Positions 52,682 to 62,244 are shown, counted from the first letter of the stretch. The stretch: DNA of 64,000 nucleotides from Natrinema caseinilyticum (GCF_024227435.1 NZ_CP100445.1:1609369-1673368); one strand, 5' to 3'. The notes: generated by a model from the sequence alone, not told the origin. A program made the numbers and translations.

Positions 52682-52884
52682 CGGTCCGTCCCGCGGTCGG
52701 TGCTTCGAATTGCAGGCTTCCAGACGTACTCGTCGATCAACCAGGTCACGTTCCCGATGGTCGTGGGGTTGCTGGCGCGCCCCCGGGCAGGCTCGGCTTC
52801 GACGTCGATGCCGTGGGGCTGTGACCTCGATTACCGTCGGCCGTGTCGACGATGGCCTCGTGGATGTTCTCGCCGGCCGTGCGT
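52682..52884 (-). pseudogene. Possible decayed coding fragment between the transducer gene and mutS
   Basis: On the minus strand one frame right after the transducer stop reads ERTAGENIHEAIVDTADG, and a second frame reads HGIDVEAEPARGRASNPTTI and on to VTWLIDEYVWKPA. Both pieces have a protein-like, acidic make-up and good codon use, unlike shadow frames. They would join only by a frame change, and no start or stop frame is intact. A universal stress-like origin crossed my mind but is not supported. It may also be chance. Confidence 0.22.
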
Positions 52885-54570
52885 TCAATCTCGATCGGCG
52901 GCGCGCTCGTCGTTCGACGGATGCGAGTCGCCGTCGAATTCGAATTCCGGGGACGCCGCACGTTCGTCGTCTCCAGCGTCGGTTCCCTCGAGTGTCCGTT
53001 CGTCACCGTCGACGGCGAACGTGGAGTCCGTCGCATCCGACCCGGAGGAGAATCCACCTGCCCCGACGTCTCCGCTAGTCGGCGGCCACGTGGGTCGCTC
53101 GTTTGCGTCTGTCTCGAAGCTGTCGAGTCTCTCTGCCAGTTGCGTCGCCTGATGAGAGAGGTCCGTGATGACCCGTGAAACTTCGGCGAGTGAACTCGTC
53201 TGCTCTTCGGCCGCTGCGGCGACAGTTTCGGCTTCCGAAACGGTTTCCTCGGATATCGCGGTCGCTTCGTCGATCATGGCGACGACCTGCTGGGTCGACG
53301 CGGCCTGCTGTTCGGTCGCAGCCGAGATTTCCTGCACCCCGTCGTTCGTGTCTCGTGTGTACATTGCGATTGCCTCGAGGGCCGAAGCGGCGTTCTCGAC
53401 AGCCTCGCGGTGGCTAGTGACCTCCTCGCTAGTGGCACGAACGGTGTCTGCCGTCCGGTTCGTCTGTTCTTTGATGCCCTCGATACGCTCTTCTATACTT
53501 TCGGCGGCCTCTTTCGTCTCCGATGCGAGTTCCTTGACTTCGCCGGCGACCGCGCTGAACCCACCGCCTCCGGACTTGGCCGAGCGCGAGGCCTCGATGT
53601 TGGCGTTGAGCGCGAGCATATTCGTCTGATCCGCGACCGTAGAGATGAACTCGACGAGTTCGTCGATCTGATCGATCTCGGCCTGGAGCGCCTCGATGTC
53701 CTCGACGGCCCGTTCGGACTCGGATTCGATCTCGTTCATTCCCTCGATCGCGTCCCGGGCGGCTTCGCGTCCCTCTTCGCCGGTCCGTGCGGTTTGCGCT
53801 GCGAGGTCCGCCACCCGGTTCGACGAGGAAGCGATCTCCTCGATCGTACTCGAGAGACCATTCATTTCGGCGTCGACGGATTGAAAGCTCTCGTATTGGC
53901 GCTCCGCACCACTGGAGATGTCCTGAATAGAACCGGCCACTTGCTGGGAGGCCGATTGCACTTCCTCCGAACTGGCCGTCGCTTCCTCGGATGCAGCAGC
54001 GACGTCCACAGCGAATTGCGAGAGGAACTCCGTCGTCGACTCGAGTTCGGCGATCATCTCGTTGAACTCGGTCGCGACCGTTCGTATCGCCTCGTTCTCG
54101 CTTTCAGGATCCATCCGTCGGGTCAAGTCGCCGGCCGCACACGCCTGCATTACGTCGGCGTACTCGTCGGCCTTCGCTATGAGATGCTGGTTGGCCCGTT
54201 CAGCTTCTTTTCGAAGCGCAACGGCCTCACGACGCGCTTCCTCTGCTTCGTTCATCTTGCGTTGGATCGCCTCGCCTCTGTCCTGTAGGTCCTCGACTGT
54301 CAATATTCCAGTATTGACTACCAGCGAGACGAACACCGCGCCGAACAGGAAGACGAACCCCGTGAGCAATCGAAACATCTCTTCGGACCCGCGGACCGTC
54401 ACCCAGAGGGCGGCGACGTATCCGATCAGGAAAAACGACATCAGTCCGAACAATCCGATCCACCGTCGGCGGTAGTCGTTCTCGTCGAGTCGCCGAACCA
54501 ACCGCCTCGTATAGAGGATCGATCCGCACATCACGATCGCCCCGCCCACTATCAGCGATTTTACTATCAT
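52885..54570 (-). CDS. Methyl-accepting chemotaxis transducer (Htr-type, cytosolic signalling)
   Basis: 561 aa. Three hydrophobic segments at about 1-20, 38-60 and 66-90 anchor it with almost no extracellular loop, so it senses within or near the membrane. A HAMP-like coiled-coil region follows, then a long MCP signalling domain (about 190-500) with the conserved hairpin tip EFISTVADQTNMLALNANIEA, the CheW/CheA contact. The C-tail is acidic with Asp, Ser and Gly. Stimulus is unknown. It has no che genes beside it. The promoter lies in an AT-rich gap upstream. Confidence 0.92.
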   Translation of the reverse strand: MIVKSLIVGGAIVMCGSILYTRRLVRRLDENDYRRRWIGLFGLMSFFLIGYVAALWVTVRGSEEMFRLLTGFVFLFGAVFVSLVVNTGILTVEDLQDRGEAIQRKMNEAEEARREAVALRKEAERANQHLIAKADEYADVMQACAAGDLTRRMDPESENEAIRTVATEFNEMIAELESTTEFLSQFAVDVAAASEEATASSEEVQSASQQVAGSIQDISSGAERQYESFQSVDAEMNGLSSTIEEIASSSNRVADLAAQTARTGEEGREAARDAIEGMNEIESESERAVEDIEALQAEIDQIDELVEFISTVADQTNMLALNANIEASRSAKSGGGGFSAVAGEVKELASETKEAAESIEERIEGIKEQTNRTADTVRATSEEVTSHREAVENAASALEAIAMYTRDTNDGVQEISAATEQQAASTQQVVAMIDEATAISEETVSEAETVAAAAEEQTSSLAEVSRVITDLSHQATQLAERLDSFETDANERPTWPPTSGDVGAGGFSSGSDATDSTFAVDGDERTLEGTDAGDDERAASPEFEFDGDSHPSNDERAADRD

Positions 54571-55651
54571 TTTATCATAAATGAATGTTATTCGATAATG
54601 AATCCATACCCGAAATTAATCGACTGGCACTCGGTGTTTCGGTTCGGTTTCACCGTCGCTCGGACGTGGAGGAGGCGAGCGGTGAGCGGTCTCGACGGCG
54701 CCTCTGGTTCCAAGAACGGATTCGTTCCCGGTATCACAGTGGATGTGGAAGCCATTTCACGTATGCCGCAGTCCTACAATCCCACATATAATGCTATTGA
54801 ATATCCTGTGAAAGTTACTGATTCGTATAATGTGATTTATTCCTACAATTGTCGGCGTAACGGACGGCCTTCGGCTAGCCGAGTGGCGCTATTGGATCGA
54901 CGAACGACCGCCGACCCGCAGCGCTCGGCGATGGTTCCGTACTCGAGGCTGTCGTCCCACCACGGCGACTGCCCCTCGACATCGGCCGGAACCGGGAGGA
55001 CGCGTTCGTCACTACCGGTAACGTCTTCGATTACGCCTCGAGTCGCCAGCCCGACGACGGGCCGCCGATACCCGCTTCAGAAGCCACTCCCGACACGGTA
55101 GTTAGCGATCCGTTCGGGGTCGAAACCGTCCGATTCGGACGTCGCGACACCAGAAATAGCACACGTACTCCGACGGTCGTAGTAGCGCCCGACGGTCGGT
55201 TTCGCCGGCGTTCAGCGGGGACCCCTCCATTGTCCCGGAAACGCCGGCGGATGCCGACGCCGGAGCGAAACTCCGAATGATGTGTCAGTGATGGGTAGGG
55301 GAGGATCGGATTCGTCACCGCATGGCCTGATGTTGGAACGATATCCGATCACGGCGAGGGTCACGATGATGTCTCGGATAGCCGAACGGTCAGTCTGGCA
55401 ACGACCGAAGTCGTTTCCTCGCCGATCGTTTCTTCGAGACCCCTATGAAAAATTATTTTCCAGTTAAAACCGTGTCAACGGCCACAATCGGACACCTCAG
55501 GCGAACGAGAGGGTGGAGCCCAAGCGGGACTGGCTCGCGGTGAAAGCAGCGGAGACGCCCGATCACGGGTCCGACGTACGAGGAGTGAAGGTCAACGCGG
55601 CGGCTGTCCCCCGGGTCTCTCAGCAGAAAGCGAATCGCCCGGACGGTCGGA
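54571..55651. other. Gene-free stretch of 1.1 kb
   Basis: Bounded by the transducer (minus) and the CsaA-like gene (minus). The first 300 bp are AT-rich and include the transducer promoter and the 15-base word shared with the FIST promoter. From about 54900 to 55650 the DNA is GC-rich but all frames look like shadows. I see no RNA gene or repeat. Confidence 0.5.
54827..54841. promoter_or_regulatory. Second copy of the AT-rich element ATAATGTGATTTATT
   Basis: Exactly the same 15 bases as at 18930-18944 in the FIST promoter. Here it lies about 255 bp upstream of the transducer start, with no plus-strand start nearby, so its role is not clear. The dyad AATAA...TTATT is weaker here because the base before it is T (GTATAATG). 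Confidence 0.35.
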
Positions 55652-55975
55652 TCAGTACAACGTCCCACCCAGGGGCACCGACTCGTCAGGCGACACCAGT
55701 ACGGGATATCCCTCCTCGCTTGGGACGCCGACGGTGAGGGCTTCGGATTTGAATCCCGCGATCCGAACCGACCCGATGTTCGTCGCACACAGGACCTGCC
55801 GGCCGACGAGGTCGACGGCGTCGTAGTGGTGGTCCAGTTGGCCGGCCGACTGTATCTCTTCGTCGCCCAGGTCGATCCAGAGTTTGGTCATCTTCGGCTT
55901 TTCGGCCTGGGGGAACGGTTCCGCCTCGATCACTTCGCCGACTACGATCTCCGCGTCGAACGGACTTTCGACCAT
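55652..55975 (-). CDS. tRNA-binding domain protein (CsaA/MetRS-C-like)
   Basis: 107 aa OB-fold protein of the tRNA_bind family: IVVGEVIEAEPFPQAEKPKMTKLWIDLGDEE..., then AGQLDHHYDAVDLVGRQVLCATN and PVLVSPDESVPLGG. CsaA of bacilli acts as an export-related chaperone, and the C-terminal domain of methionyl-tRNA synthetase binds tRNA. A stand-alone copy in haloarchaea may do either. It stands 73 bp from the stop of the LLM-class oxidoreductase gene, on the same strand. Confidence 0.92.
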   Translation of the reverse strand: MVESPFDAEIVVGEVIEAEPFPQAEKPKMTKLWIDLGDEEIQSAGQLDHHYDAVDLVGRQVLCATNIGSVRIAGFKSEALTVGVPSEEGYPVLVSPDESVPLGGTLY

Positions 55976-56048
55976 GAAGGGCGTCTCGGCGCCATCGAAA
56001 ATTAGGTGTCGATCCGCGAGTCGACCCCGCGATCGGCTCTCGAGGCGA

Positions 56049-57023
56049 TCACTCGAGCAGGGCGTCGGCGAGCAGCGCCAGACTGTCGTCCCCGTCCTCG
56101 GTCGCGTCCGGAACCGCGAGCATGACCGTCTCGATCCCGACGTCGGCGTACTCCGCCAGCCGATCGCGGACTTCGTCCGGCGTTCCCGTCGGGGCCGTTT
56201 CGACGTACCCGGAGAGGAAGCACTCGCGGGGCTCGCTCGACTCCTCGGGCAGGAACGCGGTGCGAAACGCCTCGCGCTTTCGCTCGGCAGCCGCAGTCGT
56301 CTCGCCGACGAAGACGAACAGTTCGGCGGACTTCCGGATCTCGTCGTAGCGGTCCTCGTTCTCGCAGTGGGCTCGGAGAACGGCGAGTTTCTCGGCGAAC
56401 CCCTCCGGCTCCAGGGTACCGTAGTTCCAGCCGTCCGCCAGTTCGGCGGTGTATCGCAGCGTGAAGTCCTCTCCCCCGCCGCCGATCCAGATGGGCGGGT
56501 GCGGATTCTGCACGGGCGTGGGCTCGCAGAAGGCGTCCTCGAGATCGATCTCGAGGTGCTCGCCCTCGTGACTGTACGTCTCGGGCGTCCACAGCCCCCG
56601 GAGGATTTCGACGGTCTCGGCGAGCCGGCGAAGCCGATCGGCCGGTGGCGTTCGAAACTCGTAGCCGAAGCGGTCGTACTCGTCCTCGTACCAGCCCGCC
56701 CCCAATCCCAGTTCGAGCCGACCGTCGCTGACGCGATCGACCGTCGCGGCCATCTTCGCGAGGAGGGCCGGATGACGGTACGACTGGCTGGTGACGAGCG
56801 TCCCGAGTCGGACCCGGTCGGTGGCCTCCGCGACGGCGCTCAGGGTCGTCCAGCACTCCAGGGTCGTCCGGCGCGGGTCGCCGATCCACGACTGGAAGTG
56901 GTCCTCGAGCCAGACCGCGTCGTAGCCCCGCCCCTCCGCCTCGAGAGCGACGTCCCGGACGGTCCCGACGTCGGTGCCGTACTGCGGGAGGATGACCCCC
57001 ACGTCCAGGTCGATCGCGGTCAT
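56049..57023 (-). CDS. LLM-class F420-dependent oxidoreductase
   Basis: 324 aa from ATG 57023 ([19 protein letters not shown]). Luciferase-like TIM barrel; the blocks GYDAVWLEDHFQ, VRLGTLVTSQSYRHPALLAKMAATVDRVSDGRLELGLGAGW and PIWIGGGG are family signatures for F420 binding. Haloarchaea make coenzyme F420, so hydride transfer from F420H2 is the likely chemistry, on an unknown substrate. Its ATGA start overlaps the thiDN stop, so the two are translationally coupled. The open frame upstream of the ATG overlaps ThiDN and is rejected. Confidence 0.9.
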   Translation of the reverse strand: MTAIDLDVGVILPQYGTDVGTVRDVALEAEGRGYDAVWLEDHFQSWIGDPRRTTLECWTTLSAVAEATDRVRLGTLVTSQSYRHPALLAKMAATVDRVSDGRLELGLGAGWYEDEYDRFGYEFRTPPADRLRRLAETVEILRGLWTPETYSHEGEHLEIDLEDAFCEPTPVQNPHPPIWIGGGGEDFTLRYTAELADGWNYGTLEPEGFAEKLAVLRAHCENEDRYDEIRKSAELFVFVGETTAAAERKREAFRTAFLPEESSEPRECFLSGYVETAPTGTPDEVRDRLAEYADVGIETVMLAVPDATEDGDDSLALLADALLE

Positions 57024-58381
57024 TCGACGACCTCCGCGTTCAGCGCCAGCGTCCGATCGGCGAGCGTCGTCGCGTCCTCGGCGACCAGCTTTACGATCGC
57101 CTCTTTCCCCACGTCGCCGCGATCGACGACCGCGACCGGGGACTCCTCTCGGTCGGCGAACGCCCGTCTGGCACCCCACCCCATCGTGCTCCCCTCCGTC
57201 TCCGCGACCGTATCGGGCTCCCTGGAGCGATCGTACTCCGCGATCGGCCAGTCGATCGCCTCGAGAGCCCCCTCGACGTCCTCGTCGAAGCGGCAGTTGA
57301 CCGCGAATCGCAACGCGGGAACGAATTCCCGCGCCGAGAGCAGGAAGCGGGCGACGTGGCTCGAGGCCCCGAATCTGACGCCGCGGTTCGGCTGGACGCC
57401 GGAGAGAGTCCGCGTGATGCGGCCCTCGACGGCGGCGGTCTCGGCGACCGATTCGGCGAACGGCGTCGCGCCGACGACGTTCATGCCGACCTCGGGGACG
57501 AGCGCGGACACGTCGGCCTCGACGAACCGGTCGACGACCGCATGGACTTCTTCGGCGGTCACCTCTTGCGCGGCTTCGTTTCGGAGCGCCACCGTGTGGT
57601 TGACCGCGCCGGGACCCCGACCGACGTCGTAGTGGTAGCGCACCGCACGTGCGAGGAAGTCGGTCGCGCCGCCGACGGCCGTTTCCAGCGGCTCGTCTTT
57701 CGCGAGGCGCGCTGCGATCGCGGCTGCGAGCGCGCAGCCGGAGCCGTGGGTCGCGTCCGTGTCGACGCGGGGGTGTTCGAACGTCCGGACGACGTCGTCG
57801 GTGATCAGCACGTCCCGAACGTGCTCGCCGGGGACGTGACCGCCCTTTATCAACACGGCGTCGGCACCGGTCTCGAGGATCGCCTCGCCGGCCTCGCGAG
57901 CGGTCCGGTCGTCGGTGACGGCGATACCGGTCAATACCTCGGCCTCGTCCGCGTTGGGCGTGGCCAGCCTCGCCTCGGCGAGCAGATCCTCGTACGCGCG
58001 TTCGGCGGCGGGTTCGAGCAGGCGGTCCCCCGAGGTCGCCACCATCACCGGATCCACCACCAGCGGGAAATCGAAGTCGCTCGCCCGGTTCGCGACGGTT
58101 TCGACGACGTCGGTGGTCGCAAGCATCCCGGTCTTCGCGCCGCCGATGTCGAAGTCGGCTGTTACGGCGCCGAGTTGGGCTTCGACCTCGTCGGGCGGTA
58201 CGGCGTACGAAGACTCGACGCCGCGGGTGTGCTGGGCGGTAACGGCGGTGATCGCTGACGTGCCGAAGACGCCGTGGGCGGCCATCGTCGCGAGGTCGGC
58301 CTGGATCCCAGCGCCGCCACCGGAATCGCTGCCCGCAATCGTCAGCGCGACCGGACGTCTATCGGGTGCTGGTGTTCGCAT
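57020..58381 (-). CDS. thiDN: Bifunctional HMP(-P) kinase and thiamine-phosphate synthase (ThiD-ThiN)
   Basis: 453 aa fusion. The ThiD part (1-265) is a ribokinase-like kinase with [17 protein letters not shown] at the start and the catalytic Cys region [14 protein letters not shown] near residue 207-220. The ThiN part (275-453) has the short archaeal thiamine-phosphate synthase domain ([15 protein letters not shown]... and [14 protein letters not shown]). In archaea ThiN takes the place of bacterial ThiE. Together they phosphorylate HMP twice and join it to the thiazole phosphate. No TPP riboswitch was seen in the short leader. It is coupled to the downstream F420-type enzyme. Confidence 0.96.
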   Translation of the reverse strand: MRTPAPDRRPVALTIAGSDSGGGAGIQADLATMAAHGVFGTSAITAVTAQHTRGVESSYAVPPDEVEAQLGAVTADFDIGGAKTGMLATTDVVETVANRASDFDFPLVVDPVMVATSGDRLLEPAAERAYEDLLAEARLATPNADEAEVLTGIAVTDDRTAREAGEAILETGADAVLIKGGHVPGEHVRDVLITDDVVRTFEHPRVDTDATHGSGCALAAAIAARLAKDEPLETAVGGATDFLARAVRYHYDVGRGPGAVNHTVALRNEAAQEVTAEEVHAVVDRFVEADVSALVPEVGMNVVGATPFAESVAETAAVEGRITRTLSGVQPNRGVRFGASSHVARFLLSAREFVPALRFAVNCRFDEDVEGALEAIDWPIAEYDRSREPDTVAETEGSTMGWGARRAFADREESPVAVVDRGDVGKEAIVKLVAEDATTLADRTLALNAEVVE

Positions 58382-58546
58382 GAGCTACCGTATTCTCCGG
58401 TTATACTAAGCGGTAGTGGTGCGCACAACGGACCGGGGCCGGAGTGCGATTTCGTTTCCGGTCGTCCCGACGACGACGGACGCGACGGGATCACTCCCTC
58501 GGTAAACGACCGCGCTTCCCGTTTGAGTCGCTCGAGTTATAGTGGA

Positions 58547-58554
58547 TATAAATA
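58547..58554 (+). promoter_or_regulatory. TATA box of the Tat lipoprotein gene
   Basis: TATAAATA lies 33 bp before the ATG at 58580, a spacing that would give a leaderless or nearly leaderless transcript, the common haloarchaeal form. Confidence 0.6.
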
Positions 58555-58579
58555 GTGTCGTGGTGAACGATAGCGCAAA

Positions 58580-59140
58580 ATGGCCGAGCGGTCGCAACCG
58601 AGACGCCGCTATCTGGTGGCGGTCGGGACGGCCGGCGCGACCGGACTGGCGGGCTGCCAGGAACGGACCGGCGCGCCCGTCTTCGGGTCCGACGACGGTT
58701 CGACGGAGACGACACCGGCGAGCGACGATCCGGCCGGAATCGGTGCGGAGAGTATCGGGAACGAGGCGCCGCTCGTCACCAAAACCCGCCGATCGTTGAC
58801 CGAGCAGGGGTACGCACTCACCGAACAGCGAACCACGACCGGGCCGATCTCGATCGACGGCACCGAGCGAACGCGAAGCAGCCCCGTCGACGAGCGGCAG
58901 TTGTGCGTATTCGATTCCCTCTCGAAAACGGAGCAAGTGTACGTGGACGGCGACACCCGCTACGCCCAGACGACGAGCGAGGAAGAAACGAGATCGTCGA
59001 CGACCGAGAGACGCGAATCGTTCGACGGAAACGTCGACGGCACGGCGATCACGCACACGCGGTCGTTTTCGCTCACCAAGCTGGGCGACGTCACGGTCGA
59101 CCGCCCGGAGTGGATCGAACTGGTCACCGACGAGAGATAG
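58580..59140 (+). CDS. Tat-exported lipoprotein of unknown function
   Basis: 186 aa. The signal QPRRRYLVAVGTAGATGLAGC has the twin-arginine motif and lipobox LAGC (Cys26), so it is likely exported folded and lipid-anchored. The mature part is acidic and Ser/Thr-rich. It has YxLTEQRTTTGPISIDGTERTR and repeated Thr/Glu stretches that look like a beta-sandwich with polar faces. I could not place the family. The signal opening is very similar to that of the frameshifted gene at 40.0 kb (both RRRYL-AVG-AG), a coincidence of Tat signals or a sign of related surface proteins. Confidence 0.8.
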   Translation: MAERSQPRRRYLVAVGTAGATGLAGCQERTGAPVFGSDDGSTETTPASDDPAGIGAESIGNEAPLVTKTRRSLTEQGYALTEQRTTTGPISIDGTERTRSSPVDERQLCVFDSLSKTEQVYVDGDTRYAQTTSEEETRSSTTERRESFDGNVDGTAITHTRSFSLTKLGDVTVDRPEWIELVTDER

Positions 59141-59193
59141 TCACCGCCCGGCACGACGCCACATCGCACGAGGGCCGTCCAGTGATCCCGTCG

Positions 59194-60222
59194 TCAGGGA
59201 TCCGACCCGTCGGCGAGGTCCGCGTAGGCCTCCCACGACGGATCGACGAGCGGATGCTCGAGACGCTCCCCGTCGACAGTAACCGTTCCGTCGCCGGTAG
59301 CGACGGCTTCGACGCGTCCGATTTCGGCGACCGGGGTGTGGCGATCCTCGAGCGCGCGTCGGACGTCGTCGACGCCGTCGGGATCGACGGCGATCACGAG
59401 CGAGCCACAACTGGTCGCCGCCCAGGGGTCGATTTCGAGGACGTCACACACCTCGCGGACGCCGGGGCGCATCGGGACGGCCGCGCGATCGATCGCGAAC
59501 CGAACGCCCGCGCCCTCGGCCATCTCGGTGAGCGCACCGGCGAGACCGCCTTCGGTGACGTCGTGCATGGCCGTTACCGGTCCCGCAGCCGCCGCGGTGA
59601 CGGCATCGCGGACGGAAAACACGTCCTCGAGTCGGTTTCGTGCGGCCTCCAGTACGTCGTCCGAGAGCGGTAATTGCTCGCCGAAGAGGGTGCTCAGCAA
59701 CCCGACCGATTCGACGGCGGGGCCGTTCGTCAGGAGCAGCCGATCGCCCTCGCGTGTGCCGTCGGGGCGGACGATATCGTCGTGGTCGCCGACGCCCATC
59801 GCGGTCGCACCGCCGACCCACGGATACGACAGGTCGGCGTACCGAGCCGTGTGGCCCGTAACGACCGCGACTCCGAGATCCGCACATTCGGCGTCTATCG
59901 TCTTCCAGATCGTCGCGAACTCGTCGTCGGTTATTCGGTCGGGAAGCGTGAAGCTGATCGAGAGGTGTGAGGGAGCCACACCGCTTACGGCCACGTCCGC
60001 GAGAACGAGGTCGAGGGCGAATCGAGCCGCCCGCTCGAGGCCCAGATCGGGCAGGATCGAGAGTGGATCGGTGGCTGTGACCAGCGCCGTCCCGTCGATA
60101 TCCAGGACGCCGAAATCGACGCCGTGGGTCGGCCCGATCGCGACGTCGTCGCGGTCGGCACCGAGATTCGGCGCGATGTGCCGGTCGAAGAACGTCCGGT
60201 CGATTTTTCCGAGATCGGTCAC
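59194..60222 (-). CDS. AIR synthase-related protein (HypE/ThiL-like)
   Basis: 342 aa with the PurM-like two-domain fold: TATDPLSILPDLGLERAARFALDLVLADVAVSG in the first half and AMHDVTEGGLAGALTEMAEGAGV in the second, the glycine-rich ATP-binding block. HypE works in NiFe-hydrogenase cyanation, ThiL in thiamine phosphate phosphorylation. No hydrogenase genes are near, so an undefined ATP-dependent role is safer; the thiamine gene 0.8 kb away is a weak hint only. Confidence 0.88.
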   Translation of the reverse strand: MTDLGKIDRTFFDRHIAPNLGADRDDVAIGPTHGVDFGVLDIDGTALVTATDPLSILPDLGLERAARFALDLVLADVAVSGVAPSHLSISFTLPDRITDDEFATIWKTIDAECADLGVAVVTGHTARYADLSYPWVGGATAMGVGDHDDIVRPDGTREGDRLLLTNGPAVESVGLLSTLFGEQLPLSDDVLEAARNRLEDVFSVRDAVTAAAAGPVTAMHDVTEGGLAGALTEMAEGAGVRFAIDRAAVPMRPGVREVCDVLEIDPWAATSCGSLVIAVDPDGVDDVRRALEDRHTPVAEIGRVEAVATGDGTVTVDGERLEHPLVDPSWEAYADLADGSDP

Positions 60223-60382
60223 GGGTGATCGGTTCCGGCGGGGTGCCTTATCCGTGGCGGTCCAGCAGCGTCATCGATAGCCCGCACCGTCATGTAATCA
60301 TATCCAGTTTCATCATCCGCTCCCGACAACCGCGATCAGTTATAGGCAAGAGTGAAGTCAATCCCCGGTTTAGCGGGTGTAG

Positions 60383-61486
60383 ATGGCGTACTCGTTCCGA
60401 TCGAGAACTGACGCGGATCTCGAGTTCTCCGCCAGCGAGCTGACGGGTGCGCTAGGCGATTCGGTTACCGTTTTGCCGCTGCTGGTCGCATTGGCTGCGA
60501 CGACGAGCGTCTCGCTTCCGCACGTTCTCGTGGGGTTCGGCGTCTTCCAGATCGTCTGGGGCCTCTATTACGGATTGCCGCTCTCCGTCGAACCGATGAA
60601 AGCGCTGATCGGCCTAGCGATCGTCGGCACGCTCACCTACGGCGAACTCGCTGCGGCCGGACTGCTCGCCGGCGGCGTCTTGCTGCTCGTCGGCCACCTC
60701 GGATTCGTCGGTCGAATCCAGCGGGTCGTCGGGGAACCGGTCGTCCGCGGCGTCCAGCTCGCGGTCGCCTTGCTCCTGCTCGAGGCAGCCGTCGACCTCT
60801 CGATCGGGAATCCGCCGATCGCCGTCGCCGGGTTGGCCGTCGTCGGTCTGCTGGCCCTCGCGGGCTACCGAGGGGAAAGCGCCCTCGTCGTCCTCGGGCT
60901 CGGCGGGATCGCGGCCGTGGCGACGGCCGGACTCCCGACGCCCGGAATTCCCGAACCCGCGTTCTTTCCGGCGGGAGCGCCGTCGGTGAGTGCGGCGGCG
61001 ATCGAGGGAACCGTCGCCCAACTCGGCATGACGGTCGGAAACGCTGCCATCGCAACCGCTCTGCTCTGTGGCGATCTATACGATCGTGACGTCTCGGCGG
61101 ACGCGCTCTCGAGGAGCATGGGGGTGACCTGCCTCGCAGCGATTCCGCTCGGCGGCGTGCCGATGTGTCACGGCAGCGGCGGTCTCGCCGGAAAGTACGC
61201 CTTCGGCGCGCGAACCGGCGGCGCGAACGTGCTGCTCGGCGTGGGCTACCTCGCGCTCGCGCTCGTCGCAGCCGGCGCCGTCCTCTCGGCCTTCCCGATG
61301 GCCATTCTCGGCGTTCTGCTCGTCGTCGTCGCGCTCCAACTCGCTCGAGCCGCGTTCGATCCCGTCTCCGACGGCCGATCGCTCGCGTTCGTCGTCGGCG
61401 TCGGTGTCGTCGGAGCGGTCGTGAACGTCGGCGTCGCGTTCGGCCTCGGGGCCGTCGTCTACGTTGGACTTCGGCGGCGTCGATGA
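60383..61486 (+). CDS. Putative molybdate/sulfate transporter (MOT1/SulP-related)
   Basis: 367-aa membrane protein with about ten to eleven hydrophobic segments. The opening SASELTGALGDSVTVLPLLVALA and the PMKAL motif in GLPLSVEPMKALIGLAI, with the later PMCHGSGGLAGKYAFGARTGG, are hallmarks of the MOT1 molybdate transporters of plants and their prokaryotic relatives, which are SulP-like. It lacks a STAS domain, as expected. Molybdate is the likely cargo; sulfate is possible. It is divergent from the HypE-like gene. Confidence 0.9.
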   Translation: MAYSFRSRTDADLEFSASELTGALGDSVTVLPLLVALAATTSVSLPHVLVGFGVFQIVWGLYYGLPLSVEPMKALIGLAIVGTLTYGELAAAGLLAGGVLLLVGHLGFVGRIQRVVGEPVVRGVQLAVALLLLEAAVDLSIGNPPIAVAGLAVVGLLALAGYRGESALVVLGLGGIAAVATAGLPTPGIPEPAFFPAGAPSVSAAAIEGTVAQLGMTVGNAAIATALLCGDLYDRDVSADALSRSMGVTCLAAIPLGGVPMCHGSGGLAGKYAFGARTGGANVLLGVGYLALALVAAGAVLSAFPMAILGVLLVVVALQLARAAFDPVSDGRSLAFVVGVGVVGAVVNVGVAFGLGAVVYVGLRRRR

Positions 61487-61670
61487 AACGAACGCCCGGC
61501 GCAGTCGGTTACCGAGAGAAACGGAATTCGTTCGCCTGACGTCTCCTGCGGATACCGTCCTGGGCTTTCGCGCCGGTCTCGGGCCGGACGAGTGAACGGC
61601 CCGCCTCGAACGACTGGCAGACCCGCCTCGAGCCGGACGACCTTTTGCTCCGGCGAGCCAAACACGAGCG

Positions 61671-61778
61671 ATGACCGCGAGCTGGGCCGACCTGTTCGAC
61701 CGCGGAACGGAGTGCGACGTCGATCTCGAGCGAATCCGAACGGAACTCGAGTCGATTCGGGAGGACGAGAATGTCTGA
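61671..61778 (+). CDS. 35-residue acidic protein coupled to the PIN-like gene
   Basis: ATG 61671 opens a frame (MTASWADLFDRGTECDVDLE...) that ends TGA 61778, overlapping the ATG of the next gene by 8 bases. Codon use is good and the peptide is a helix rich in Asp, Glu, Leu, Arg. The pair of a very short acidic/helical protein with a PIN-like protein, translationally coupled, looks like a toxin-antitoxin or adaptor pair, but neither gene is close to a known VapBC. The length is below common annotation cut-offs, so it will be missed by most pipelines. Confidence 0.65.
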   Translation: MTASWADLFDRGTECDVDLERIRTELESIREDENV

Positions 61779-62244
61779 GGAACCGGATCCCGCCCGCGTC
61801 GTCGCCGACGCGGACGTCCTCGCGGCGGACCTCCTTCTCGGCGGCGACGCCCGCAACGCGCTGGATCACGTCCGGCGACACTCCTGGATCGACCTCGTCG
61901 CGAGCGATCGGCTGCTCTCCGAGACCGAGCGGCTCGTGGCGACCCTCGCCGATCCTGATCTGGCCGCCGACCACCGCGCGCGCCTCGAGACCGACCGCGT
62001 CCGCGTCGAACACCCCGAGGGCGACCATCCGGCGCTGGCGTCGGCCTATCGGGGGAGGGCGGCGCACGTGCTGTCGTACGACGAGCGGCTCCGATCGGCT
62101 AGAGCGGGCCTCACGCTGCAGCCTCGCGTTGCGGTCAGCGTTCGTTCGCCCGACGCGTTCGCTACCCTGTTCGACGCGGCGAGTCTCTACGAGGTCGTCG
62201 AGGGAGGCGAGTATCCGGGACCCGACCGAGATCCTCGCGGCTAA
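61771..62244 (+). CDS. PIN-like domain protein
   Basis: 157 aa starting MSEEPDPARVVADADVLAADLL. The N-terminal VVADADVLAADLLLGGDAR has the two Asp residues of the PIN fold's metal site, SETERLVATLADPDL sits where the next acidic residue is expected, and VLSYDERLRSA gives a later Asp. Such proteins may be RNases; a degenerate or non-catalytic copy is possible since not all ligands are sure. Coupled with the 35-aa gene just upstream. I believe this is a haloarchaeal DUF but cannot give a number with certainty. Confidence 0.7.
   Translation: MSEEPDPARVVADADVLAADLLLGGDARNALDHVRRHSWIDLVASDRLLSETERLVATLADPDLAADHRARLETDRVRVEHPEGDHPALASAYRGRAAHVLSYDERLRSARAGLTLQPRVAVSVRSPDAFATLFDAASLYEVVEGGEYPGPDRDPRG

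Noticed and set aside
55995-56010. AATTAGGTGTCG after the CsaA-like gene start as a metal box
   Set aside because: Only one half-site is present and no second half follows.
58382-58580. TPP riboswitch before thiDN
   Set aside because: The leader is too short, and neither the TPP-binding core nor a matching structure is visible; archaeal TPP riboswitches are known only in some lineages.
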